Shown: in pieces, positions 6,811-14,488 of the stretch
How the letters are laid out: every line of letters starts with the position of its first letter
Position numbering within the stretch: position 1 is the first letter of the stretch
NCBI GenBank assembly: GCA_007125415.1
Contig: SLDH01000064.1
Coordinates: 1-15,409 of the forward strand
Origin: Roseovarius sp.
Lineage (GTDB): Bacteria > Pseudomonadota > Alphaproteobacteria > Rhodobacterales > Rhodobacteraceae
DNA length: 15,409 bases
Reading direction: 5' to 3'
Program-made: the position numbers and the translations under genes
The notes under the pieces: model-generated
Database searches by the model: none
What the model was told of the DNA's origin: nothing
What the model saw: only the letters and a program-made list of their open reading frames with translations

Positions 6811-9075
6811 TCACACTGCCTCTTTAAGCGGGGCGGTTTCCGCCCCTTTCCCCGATTTCGACAGGGGCAGACGGATCACCGCCATTGCCCCGCATGCCGC
6901 GCCTTCCGAGAAGGCCGGTGCATCCTCCAGCGACAAGCTGCCGCCATGTTCCTCGATAATCTTCTTGACGATGGGCAACCCCAGCCCCGTGCCCTTCTCG
7001 CGCGTGGTCATGTAGGGCTCGAAGAGGCGTGAGCGGTCTTCGGGCAGTCCGATGCCGTTATCCGCAATCCGGATCACCGCCTCGTCGCCCTCTCGCCGCG
7101 CGGAGATCCGGATAACCGGATCCGCTCCTGCCTCTCTCTCTTTTTCCTGACGGCTGACAATGGCTTCTCCCGCGTTCTTCAGCAGGTTGGTGAGCGCCTG
7201 GCTGATCATCGTGGCATCCACCTGTGCCGGCAAAGGCTGCACGTTCAACTCCTTCTCGAAGCGCACATCCGGCTGGCCGCTTTCCTGCAACAGAGCCGCT
7301 TCCTGAACCAGCCGGTCGAGATCTTCTTCCTTGGTCACCGGCACCGGCATGCGGGCAAACTTCGAGAACTCATCGACGATGCGGCGCAGATCATTGGTCT
7401 GGCGCACCACCACATCGGTCAGTTGCTCGAGCTCTTCGGCAAGCGGCCCGTCCAGATGCCGACCGAACTTGCGTTTGATGCGCTCGGCGGAAAGCTGGAT
7501 GGGGGTGAGCGGGTTCTTGATCTCGTGGGCAATGCGCCGGGCCACGTCGCCCCAGGCGGCCATGCGCTGCGCGTTGACCAGATCGGTCACATCATCGAAG
7601 GCCACCACATAGCCCTCGCGCTTGCCCTTGTCGCCCAGCCGCGACGAGATGCGAACCAGCAGATTTTCCTGTCTTGAACCCCGTGTCACCTTGATCTCTT
7701 CCTGCACGAAGCCGGCGGCACTGCCGCGCGCCCGTTCGAAGAGCGCGCTGAATTCGGGCATGGCCTCGCCGATCGCAAGCGATTGCTGATCCTCGCGCCA
7801 ATCCAGCAAGCGCTCGGCGGCGCGGTTCACGAAGGTGACCCTCCCCTTCACATCGAGGCCCACCACCCCGGAGGTAACCGAGCCCAGCACCGAATCGAAC
7901 AGCCTTCGCCGTCGTTCGATCTGCCGTGTATTGGCCAGCAACCTGTCACGCTGACCCTTGAGCTGATGGGTCATCCGGTTGAAATAGATGCCTAGCTGGG
8001 AGATCTCGTCATCGCCGTCTTCTTCGGGAACGCGCACATCCAGATCGCCCTCCCCCACACGCTGAGCGGCACTGGCCAGACGGCCGACGGGCCGCGCCAG
8101 CCGCTCGGCGAACCACAGGCCCAGCCAGATCGACGCCAGAATAAGGATCACGGCAAAACCGAGATAGAGCAGGCCGAACTCGAACAGCACCCGGCCCCGC
8201 TCGCTTTCGCGCTGCTTGTAGAAGGCGGCTGTCTCCTGTGTCTCGTCAAGCAGGTTCAGGATCGCGCCATCCACCTCGCGACTGACATAAAGATAACGGT
8301 CAGGGATTGCTTCAAGCGGCAGCAAGGCTCGAAACTCGTTATTGTCCCAATCGCGAAAGACCAGCACCCCCTCCGTTCGCGCCTGTGCGATCTCCGCGAT
8401 GCTCGGCCGGTCGTAATCGAAAAGATAGGAACGTTCGCCGCGGGCGCGAATTTCCCCGGTGCCATCAATCACGAAGGCCTGTTTCAGCCCGCGCTGGATC
8501 TCGCGTTGCCCACGCGACAGAACCTGCCGGATGTCCCCATCGTCGATGAAGACAGCCGCCCGCTTCGTGGCATTGATGACCGAGGCGAGGATGCGCGCAT
8601 CCGTCACCAGGTCTTCACGATGTTCCTGTTCATAGGCCTGCGCGGCGGCGACCGAACTGTCCACCACCCGTCCGACCCGATCCGAGAACCAGGCTTCCAA
8701 CCCCATATTGACGGTGAAGACCGCAAAGATCGCCACCGTGATCGTGGGAATGAGCGCCATGATGGTAAACACACCCGTCAGGCGCAGGTGAAGCCTGGAG
8801 CCGGCAGAGCGCTTGCGCCGATCCGCGATCATCCGCATGACCCGCTGCAACACAAGAGCCGCGACAATGATCACATAGATCATGTCTGCGAGCAGCACGA
8901 GCCGCAGGACGTTCGACGAGGCCCCCCGGTCCAGTGGCCCCATCACCAGATAGGTGGCCAGCGCCAGTACCGGACCCAAAACCACGAGTCCGAAGGTTGC
9001 CAGGTTCTGCAACCGCTGCAGGCGACGGAGCCTGACCAGATGATCCCAAGTCAATCTGCGTGTCCCTGTTGCCAC
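6811..9075 (-). CDS. ntrY: Membrane sensor histidine kinase NtrY
   Basis: A 754-residue kinase if started at GTG 9075-9073, which has a GGGGGAG tract immediately upstream; the N-terminus RRLTW...LVRLRRLQRLQN resembles other NtrY starts. Transmembrane helices are visible at about 26-45, 57-78, 100-123 and 299-321, with a periplasmic sensing region at about 124-298. A HAMP linker follows at about 322-375 and a PAS domain at about 388-495. The HisKA region has VARRIAHEIKNPLTP with the phosphorylated His at 517. The ATPase domain has an N box NLLKNAGEA (N634), G1 DNGIG (672-676) and G2 KGTGLGL. It is NtrB-like in its kinase core but membrane bound, and it phosphorylates NtrX encoded 7 bases downstream. 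A stem-loop lies in the 98-base gap after ntrC, so ntrYX may have its own promoter or processing site. Confidence 0.95.
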   Translation of the reverse strand: MATGTRRLTWDHLVRLRRLQRLQNLATFGLVVLGPVLALATYLVMGPLDRGASSNVLRLVLLADMIYVIIVAALVLQRVMRMIADRRKRSAGSRLHLRLTGVFTIMALIPTITVAIFAVFTVNMGLEAWFSDRVGRVVDSSVAAAQAYEQEHREDLVTDARILASVINATKRAAVFIDDGDIRQVLSRGQREIQRGLKQAFVIDGTGEIRARGERSYLFDYDRPSIAEIAQARTEGVLVFRDWDNNEFRALLPLEAIPDRYLYVSREVDGAILNLLDETQETAAFYKQRESERGRVLFEFGLLYLGFAVILILASIWLGLWFAERLARPVGRLASAAQRVGEGDLDVRVPEEDGDDEISQLGIYFNRMTHQLKGQRDRLLANTRQIERRRRLFDSVLGSVTSGVVGLDVKGRVTFVNRAAERLLDWREDQQSLAIGEAMPEFSALFERARGSAAGFVQEEIKVTRGSRQENLLVRISSRLGDKGKREGYVVAFDDVTDLVNAQRMAAWGDVARRIAHEIKNPLTPIQLSAERIKRKFGRHLDGPLAEELEQLTDVVVRQTNDLRRIVDEFSKFARMPVPVTKEEDLDRLVQEAALLQESGQPDVRFEKELNVQPLPAQVDATMISQALTNLLKNAGEAIVSRQEKEREAGADPVIRISARREGDEAVIRIADNGIGLPEDRSRLFEPYMTTREKGTGLGLPIVKKIIEEHGGSLSLEDAPAFSEGAACGAMAVIRLPLSKSGKGAETAPLKEAV

Positions 9076-9093
9076 GCGCTCCCCCTATCCCTC

Positions 9094-9119
9094 GTGGTGT
9101 TCAGTTGGGCTGAACCCAC
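9094..9119. other. Stem-loop in the ntrC-ntrY gap
   Basis: GTGG-T-GTTCAG (9094-9104), loop TTGGG, then CTGAAC-CCAC (9110-9119) gives ten base pairs with a single bulged T. On the coding (minus) strand it ends 18 bases before the ntrY GTG and is followed by purine-rich GAGGGATAGGGGG rather than T, so it is not a classical terminator. It could protect or process the transcript or limit ntrY translation. Confidence 0.5.
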
Positions 9120-9173
9120 TATCTGGCGGTGAAGGCGCAGTTGGCACATCCACGCCACAAGCATGTTGCAGTT

Positions 9174-10553
9174 TTACATCAACTTGCGGCGTCGTGTCAC
9201 GCGAATATCAAGCTCTGTGATCTTCTTGCGCAGCGTATTTCGGTTGATCCCGAGCAGATCGGCGCATTTCGCCTGATTTCCGCCCGTCGCATCGAGCGAA
9301 ATCTCGATCAGCGGCAACTCGATCTCACGCAGGATTCGCGCATAGAGGCCCGGCTGGGGAAGCATCTCACCATGCAGATCGAAATACCGCTGGATATGAG
9401 CGGCCACAGCCGATTGCAGGCTGTCGCCGCCCGTCGCGCCGTTGACCGGCGCCGATGAGCCCGTGTTCAGCGACGGCCCGGCATGCGGCTGCGCGCTCAG
9501 CGCCAACCGGGCCTCCGGCTCGGTGATCTCTGGCCCCTGTGCGGTAAGCCCGAGGCGCAGCACGGTGTTCTGCAACTGCCGCACATTGCCGGGCCACCCA
9601 TACCGCCGCAAAAGTTCAAGCGCCTGGTCCGACAGACGGCGTGGCGGCTGTCCGTTGCGTTCCGCGCGCGACAGGAAATGCGCGGCCAGAAGGCCAATGT
9701 CATCCACCCTGTCGCGCAGCGCCGGCACGTCGATCATGGCACCGTTGAGACGATAGTAGAGGTCATCTCGCAGCGCATTGGCATGTTCCTCACGGGTTTG
9801 CATCGTCGCCACGAACCGTGGGCGATCCTCGCCCGGTGCGTCCATCATGCGCACCACACGGCCCTGCGCTTCGGGGCTGAAATCCGCAATCTCATCGAGA
9901 AGGATCGTCCCCCCCCGGGCCCGCGCCATCAGCTTCGCGGGCCCGTCCAGATCCGTCAGGTCCGCCGGTGTCGCCATGACAATGGGCAAGGCGCGCCGGT
10001 CCGAGAGATCGTGCAGCGCCCGCGCGATGAGCGTCTTTCCGGTGCCGCTTTCCCCTTGCACCAGAACCGGCAGATTGGCGTTCATGATCCGTGCGACAGT
10101 ACGGTACACCCCTTGCATGACGGGCGTGCGGCCGATCAGCGGCAATTCATCCGAAGGCTCAGGCTCGGCCGTGACCGGCGCGCGCCGGGCGTTCATCTCC
10201 AGAGCGCGCGCGGTCCGTTTCATGATGTCGGGCAGGTCGAACGGTTTGGGCAGGTAATCGAAGGCTTCCGCCTCCTCGGCCTTGATGGCCGTCATGATCG
10301 TGTTTTGCGCTGAAATCACGATCACCGGCAGGCCGGGCCGGTCCTGCGCGATCTTGGGCAACATCTCGATCCCGTTGCCATCCGGCATCATCACATCCGT
10401 GATCACCGCATCGCCCTTGCCCTCGCCCACCCAGCGCATGAGCGTGGTCAGCGAGCTTGTCGCATGCACGCGGCAGCCCGCCCGGGTGAGCGCCTGTGTC
10501 AGAACCGTGCGTATCGTTCGGTCATCATCCGCAACCAGAACCGTGCCATCCAT
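9174..10553 (-). CDS. ntrC: Nitrogen response regulator NtrC, GAFTGA-less type
   Basis: A 459-residue regulator. The receiver domain covers 1-120 with D10/D11, phosphoacceptor D53, S81 and K103. The AAA+ domain has Walker A GESGTGKT (167-174), Walker B GGTILLDE (214-221), a sensor region and [12 protein letters not shown]. The C-terminal Fis-type helix-turn-helix reads [20 protein letters not shown], followed by a basic tail RRRKLM. Only about 40 residues separate the Walker motifs, and the GAFTGA loop is deleted. This matches Rhodobacter capsulatus NtrC, which activates sigma-70 polymerase instead of sigma-54. Partner kinase NtrB is directly upstream: the ntrB TAG abuts this ATG with no spacer, and a strong GAGGAGG lies in the ntrB end. 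In nitrogen limitation phospho-NtrC switches on nitrogen-assimilation genes. Confidence 0.95.
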   Translation of the reverse strand: MDGTVLVADDDRTIRTVLTQALTRAGCRVHATSSLTTLMRWVGEGKGDAVITDVMMPDGNGIEMLPKIAQDRPGLPVIVISAQNTIMTAIKAEEAEAFDYLPKPFDLPDIMKRTARALEMNARRAPVTAEPEPSDELPLIGRTPVMQGVYRTVARIMNANLPVLVQGESGTGKTLIARALHDLSDRRALPIVMATPADLTDLDGPAKLMARARGGTILLDEIADFSPEAQGRVVRMMDAPGEDRPRFVATMQTREEHANALRDDLYYRLNGAMIDVPALRDRVDDIGLLAAHFLSRAERNGQPPRRLSDQALELLRRYGWPGNVRQLQNTVLRLGLTAQGPEITEPEARLALSAQPHAGPSLNTGSSAPVNGATGGDSLQSAVAAHIQRYFDLHGEMLPQPGLYARILREIELPLIEISLDATGGNQAKCADLLGINRNTLRKKITELDIRVTRRRKLM

Positions 10554-11621
10554 CTAGTTTTCCTCCTCGATCGCCCGTGGCAATGACAGGCGGAAGACCG
10601 TCCGCCCCGGGGCGGAACTGGCCGAGAGCCATCCGCCATGGTCCGATAAAACCTTAGCCGCCAGCGCCAGCCCAAGCCCGGTGCCGTTCTCGCGGCCTGA
10701 TACGAAGGGCTCGAACACCTGCCCCGCAATCTCGGGCGGCAGGCCCGGGCCGTCATCAATCACCTCGATGTGGAGCGGCAGGGATTGATCCGGGCCCTCC
10801 TCACGCTTTACGCGCAAGGACTGCTCGTAATAGGTATGAAGCCGGATTTGTCCTGAACCTTCTGCGGCTTCCGATGCATTCTTCAACAGGTTCAGGACGA
10901 CCTGCAGCAATTGATCGGCATCCCCCAGCGCCAGCGGCAGCGACGGGTCGTAGTCCTCGATCACCTCCATATGCGCGGCAAAGCCCACAATGGCCGACCG
11001 GCGCGCCCGGTCGAGCACGTCATGCAGGTTTACCGGGCGCAGGACAGGCGCATTGATATTGCCGAACTGCTCGACCTGATCGAGCAGCGCCACGATCCGC
11101 CGGCTCTCATCGACGATGAGATCGGTCAACTCGCGGTCCTCGCCTTCAAGGCTCATCGACAGAAGCTGCGCGGCGCCGGTGATTCCGGCCAACGGGTTCT
11201 TGATCTCGTGGGCCAGCATTTCGGCCATGCCGATGGCAGAGCGCGCTGCCGAGCGGACCGATTGACTCTGGCTGATCCTGCCCGCCAGTTCGCGCGGGGA
11301 AATCTGCAGGATCATGTGGCCGGGCTGCCCGCTGAGTGGGGCGATCTGCAGGTTGCACTGCAGGGGTGCCCGCAAGCCCGTGCCGACATCCACATCATTC
11401 ACGAAAAGCGGCGCACCATGGGTGCGGGCCCGCAAGAATGCTTCGTCCAGCGAGGCGTCCACATTGATCCTGTCCCAGACCGGCTGGCCGATCACGGCTT
11501 TGGCCGAACTCATCAGAAAGCCTTCTGCCGCGGGGTTGAGCCGGGTGATGCGGTCCTGCGCGTCAAGGATGAGGGCCGGTGTCGGCAGCGAGACCCAGAT
11601 CGCACTGTCAAGCTCGGTCAT
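10554..11621 (-). CDS. ntrB: Nitrogen sensor histidine kinase NtrB (GlnL)
   Basis: A soluble 355-residue kinase when started at the ATG 11621-11619. An in-frame GTG at 11645 would add eight residues lying inside dusB. I choose the ATG because it forms a 4-base ATGA overlap with the dusB stop, a usual coupling geometry, and MTELDSAIWVSLPTPALILD begins the PAS domain directly. The PAS domain covers about 5-110. The HisKA motif is MLAHEIKNPLAGI with His138. The ATPase domain has NLLKNASEA (N248), DDGPGLP and NGTGLGLAL. NtrB receives the nitrogen signal through PII (GlnB) and phosphorylates or dephosphorylates NtrC. There are no membrane segments, unlike NtrY. It is the middle gene of a dusB-ntrB-ntrC operon. 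Confidence 0.95.
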   Translation of the reverse strand: MTELDSAIWVSLPTPALILDAQDRITRLNPAAEGFLMSSAKAVIGQPVWDRINVDASLDEAFLRARTHGAPLFVNDVDVGTGLRAPLQCNLQIAPLSGQPGHMILQISPRELAGRISQSQSVRSAARSAIGMAEMLAHEIKNPLAGITGAAQLLSMSLEGEDRELTDLIVDESRRIVALLDQVEQFGNINAPVLRPVNLHDVLDRARRSAIVGFAAHMEVIEDYDPSLPLALGDADQLLQVVLNLLKNASEAAEGSGQIRLHTYYEQSLRVKREEGPDQSLPLHIEVIDDGPGLPPEIAGQVFEPFVSGRENGTGLGLALAAKVLSDHGGWLSASSAPGRTVFRLSLPRAIEEEN

Positions 11622-12616
11622 GCCGCCTGCGCCTCGCTCTGGCACATGGCCTCGGGCAGACGCGACAGGACGTGACCGGGTGTCTCGCCTGTCATTATCT
11701 CCCGCCGCAGCTGCGGGCCCGTTCCGGCTGTGTCCATGTACCAGCCAAGATGCTTGCGCGCCACGCGCAGGCCCAGCTTCTGGCCATAAAAACGCAGCAT
11801 CTCCTCGTAATGGGCGCAGACAAGATCAACCAGCGCCCGACCTTGCGGGATAACGGGTGCCTTTGTCCCGAAAAGCGCGTGAGCGACTTCGGCGAGCAGC
11901 CAGGGCCGCCCCTGCGCGCCGCGCCCGATCATGACGCCAGCGGCCCCCGATTGCCGCATGGCCGCTTCCGCCGTGGCTCTGCCCACGATATCACCATTGG
12001 CAATGACAGGAATACGCACGGCCTCCTTCACGGCGCGGATGGCGGCCCAATCGGCCTGCCCCTTGTAGAACTGGCAACGGGTGCGCCCGTGAATGGTGAT
12101 CATTCTGATGCCCGCATCCTCGGCCCTGCGGGCAAGCGTTGCCGCGTTGAGGCAATCGTGATCCCATCCCAGCCGCGTCTTGAGCGTGACAGGCAGCTTG
12201 ACCGCCCCCACGACGGCGTCGATCAGGCGCAGCGCATGATCGGGATCCTTCATCAGCGCCGAGCCAGCCGCCCCGGTGCCACTGCTGCTTGTCACCTTCT
12301 TGGCCGGGCAGCACATATTGATATCGATCAGCCGCGCGCCATTGGACTCGATCATGCGGGCCGCCTCCGCCATCCAGAAGGCTTCCCGCCCGGCGATCTG
12401 CACGGCTGTCCTGCCTTGTGTGAAGCCCAGTTCGGCCTTCTCGCGGACCCCGGGTCTGGCCTGCACGATCTCCTGGCTGGCGATCATCTCACTCACCACA
12501 AGCCCGGCACCGAAGGATGCAACCAGCGATCGAAACGGCAAATCTGTGATCCCGGCCATGGGAGCCAGAACCAAAGGCGTCTCTATTTTCACTGAATCGA
12601 TTTGTAAAGAATTCAT
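11618..12616 (-). CDS. dusB: tRNA-dihydrouridine synthase DusB (NifR3 family)
   Basis: A 332-residue flavoprotein of the Dus family, which reduces uridines in the tRNA D-loop region with FMN and NADPH. The FMN TIM barrel opens with LVLAPMAGITDLPFR (15-29). The catalytic cysteine lies in DINMCCPAKKV (98-108), most likely C103. TIHGRTR, IPVIANGDI and GVMIGRGAQGRPWL complete the family signature. Two oddities are visible: C102 replaces the usual glycine before the catalytic Cys, and the loop after KKV is TSSSGTGAAGSALM, about four residues longer than in E. coli DusB. The start is the ATG at 12616, with AAGGAG about 10 bases before it. In rhodobacteria this gene (nifR3) heads the ntrBC operon. 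It is the last gene of alphaproteobacterial character before the composition break. Confidence 0.94.
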   Translation of the reverse strand: MNSLQIDSVKIETPLVLAPMAGITDLPFRSLVASFGAGLVVSEMIASQEIVQARPGVREKAELGFTQGRTAVQIAGREAFWMAEAARMIESNGARLIDINMCCPAKKVTSSSGTGAAGSALMKDPDHALRLIDAVVGAVKLPVTLKTRLGWDHDCLNAATLARRAEDAGIRMITIHGRTRCQFYKGQADWAAIRAVKEAVRIPVIANGDIVGRATAEAAMRQSGAAGVMIGRGAQGRPWLLAEVAHALFGTKAPVIPQGRALVDLVCAHYEEMLRFYGQKLGLRVARKHLGWYMDTAGTGPQLRREIMTGETPGHVLSRLPEAMCQSEAQAA

Positions 12617-12666
12617 TTCCGATCTTCTCCTTGCACCTGATAATCATCAATTTACCACCGCATCTG
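12617..12666. other. Composition and lineage break between two unlike DNA segments
   Basis: Only 50 bases separate the dusB start from the stop of the next leftward gene. Left of here the genes are G+C-rich and rhodobacterial; right of here they are A+T-richer and look Bacillota-like. The strip holds the dusB Shine-Dalgarno (AAGGAG) and no intrinsic terminator, transposase, tRNA or evident repeat. Either an assembly join or a transfer boundary lies here. Confidence 0.65.
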
Positions 12667-14418
12667 CTACTGTATTCTTTCCCCATTCAGTTTCCGATAA
12701 AGGGTGGAAGGGTTCACACCCAGTATTTCCGAGGCTTTTTTCATTGAACCTGTTCGTTCAACGGTTTTGTGGATAATCTGTCGTTCAAATACGCAGGTGG
12801 CTTCTTTCAGCGTCAGATCATCCAACGCATTTTCGTCTGGCAAAAGCCCTTCCAATACTGACGGGTCCGTCTTTCGATCCACCACGTGGTCCGGTAAAAG
12901 AGAAAGGGGAATCTGGTCTTCCTTCGAAATGGCCACCATTCGTTCCACCAGGTTTTTCAGTTCCCGCACATTTCCGGGCCAGTCATAGGTGGTCAGGCGC
13001 CGCAGAGCCTCCGGTGCAAAGTATTTTTTCATGCCATATTTGTGGTTAAACTCTTCCAGGAATTTCAAACAAAGCGGCACAATGTCATCCGGCCTTTCCC
13101 GCAGCGGGTAGATCAAAATGGGAACCACATTCAGGCGGTAATACAGGTCGTCCCGGAAACGGCCTTTGTTCACCATGTCTTTTAAATCCCGGTTTGTGGC
13201 CGCGATCACCCGCACATCCACCGTAATGGCTTTTTCTCCACCCACCCGGAATATTTTCCGGTCCTCCAACACTTTCAGGAGTTTCACCTGTATATCCAGT
13301 GGTAACTCCGAGACTTCATCCAACACAATGGTTCCCTGGTCCGCCAGTTCAAACATGCCCATTTTCCCTTTCGCCAGCGCACCGGTGAAAGCTCCTTTTT
13401 CATACCCGAACAATTCGGATTCAATAAGGCTGGCCGGAATAGCCCCGCAGTTGATTTCAATGAATGCGTTTTCCGACCGGTTGCTTTTTTGGTGCAGCAA
13501 TCTGGTGAACTGGCCTTTCCCCACTCCCGTTTCTCCATGGAGCAACACCGTGGAATCCACTTTCGCCACATTAAGAATGGTCTCCACCACACGGTACATC
13601 CGCTGGTCACGGATCACAATTTCGGGGATCTCCAGCAGTTTCCCCTTCACATGTTCCAGCTCCGAAAGGTACCGCTCATTCAGGGCTTTACTGTCCATCA
13701 ATTCATTCTGCAGCTGCACCAGTTCGGACAGATCCCGCACATTGGTCACCACGTAGATTATGTCACCTTCCGGAGAAAAAACCGGAGTACTGGTAATCAG
13801 TGTTTCTTTTCCGGCTTTCATCACCTGTCTCAGTGTCACCTGTTTTCGTTTACTGATGACCAGCAAGGATCCGGAACGGTTGATAATTCCACTTTCCACA
13901 ATGTCTTTCATGTTCCGGCCCATAACCTCTTCCGCCTTCACGCCGGTGATCCGCTCATAGGCTTTATTGACCAACAGGGTGTTGGCCTCTCCGTCTGTCA
14001 CATAGATGCCGTCATAGGAAGACTGGATAATGGCGTCCAGCCGTGTATTCAATTCTGCATACTTCCCAATCTCTTCCACGATGGACTCATATTTGGAGAC
14101 ATCCTGAAAAATATAGGCTTTCCCGTCAAATTCAATGCTTTTGGGAATGGTGATCAAACTGGCAACAAGGGTTTTGTTCTTGTACTGAAGTTTATTGAAC
14201 TCCATATTGGTACCATTCGAATCAGGAGAATCAGGGAACGCTTTGGCCATTTCCTTCTGAAAAAGCTGGATGGCTTCATTCCATTCATTTTTGGAATTCG
14301 AGACACCCAGAATCTCTTCGGCCCGTTTGTTGAAAAACTGAAGCTGGTTATGATGATCCAGCACCACTATCCCATTGATGGAGTTCTCCAGTACATAGCG
14401 GAGTGCATTTACATGCAT
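12667..14418 (-). CDS. Sigma-54-dependent transcriptional activator, PAS-PAS-AAA+-Fis
   Basis: A 583-residue activator of the RocR/TyrR-like class with no receiver domain. Two PAS sensory domains lie at about 1-110 (VLENSINGIVVLDHHNQLQFFN) and 122-230 (IIQSSYDGIYVTDGEANTLL), followed by a short coiled region at about 231-262. The AAA+ domain has Walker A GETGVGKG (295-302), an intact GAFTGA (342-347), Walker B GTIVLDE (362-368), an arginine-rich [11 protein letters not shown] and YDWPGNVRELKN. The C-terminal HTH_8 reads SMKKASEILGVNPSTLYRKL. It should open sigma-54 promoters in response to a small molecule sensed by the PAS domains; the ligand is unknown. A strong GGGAGG lies upstream of the ATG. 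It follows the acyl-CoA dehydrogenase-like gene by 70 bases on the same strand. Codon use is A+T-richer than in the left segment. Confidence 0.93.
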   Translation of the reverse strand: MHVNALRYVLENSINGIVVLDHHNQLQFFNKRAEEILGVSNSKNEWNEAIQLFQKEMAKAFPDSPDSNGTNMEFNKLQYKNKTLVASLITIPKSIEFDGKAYIFQDVSKYESIVEEIGKYAELNTRLDAIIQSSYDGIYVTDGEANTLLVNKAYERITGVKAEEVMGRNMKDIVESGIINRSGSLLVISKRKQVTLRQVMKAGKETLITSTPVFSPEGDIIYVVTNVRDLSELVQLQNELMDSKALNERYLSELEHVKGKLLEIPEIVIRDQRMYRVVETILNVAKVDSTVLLHGETGVGKGQFTRLLHQKSNRSENAFIEINCGAIPASLIESELFGYEKGAFTGALAKGKMGMFELADQGTIVLDEVSELPLDIQVKLLKVLEDRKIFRVGGEKAITVDVRVIAATNRDLKDMVNKGRFRDDLYYRLNVVPILIYPLRERPDDIVPLCLKFLEEFNHKYGMKKYFAPEALRRLTTYDWPGNVRELKNLVERMVAISKEDQIPLSLLPDHVVDRKTDPSVLEGLLPDENALDDLTLKEATCVFERQIIHKTVERTGSMKKASEILGVNPSTLYRKLNGERIQ

Positions 14419-14468
14419 CTTCTCATTCCTCCCAGAAACGATTTCCCATAAAGCGGCTTATTAACGCA

Positions 14469-14484
14469 AACAGAATTGACTGTT
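14469..14484 (-). other. Small hairpin between the dehydrogenase-like gene and the regulator
   Basis: On the minus strand AACAG (14484-14480), loop TCAATT, CTGTT (14473-14469) can pair, followed by TG rather than a T-run. It lies 5 bases past the dehydrogenase stop. It is too short to call a terminator, and read-through into the regulator is likely. Confidence 0.25.
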
Positions 14485-14488
14485 ACGA

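Noticed and set aside
5433..6827. 464-codon plus-strand frame opposite ntrX
   Set aside because: No recognisable domain, very His/Arg-rich composition typical of antisense translation, and fully covered by ntrX.
11622..11645. GTG start for ntrB eight codons upstream
   Set aside because: It lies within dusB; the ATG at 11621 makes the common ATGA overlap and matches the start of the PAS domain.
12609..12614. GAATTC at the dusB start as evidence of a cloning join
   Set aside because: Uncut GAATTC sites also occur elsewhere in the window (for example near 2555 and 14294), so it is not evidence of a ligation point.
13489..14451. 320-codon plus-strand frame opposite the sigma-54 activator
   Set aside because: His/Phe/Gln-rich antisense translation with no family features; the minus-strand activator is complete.
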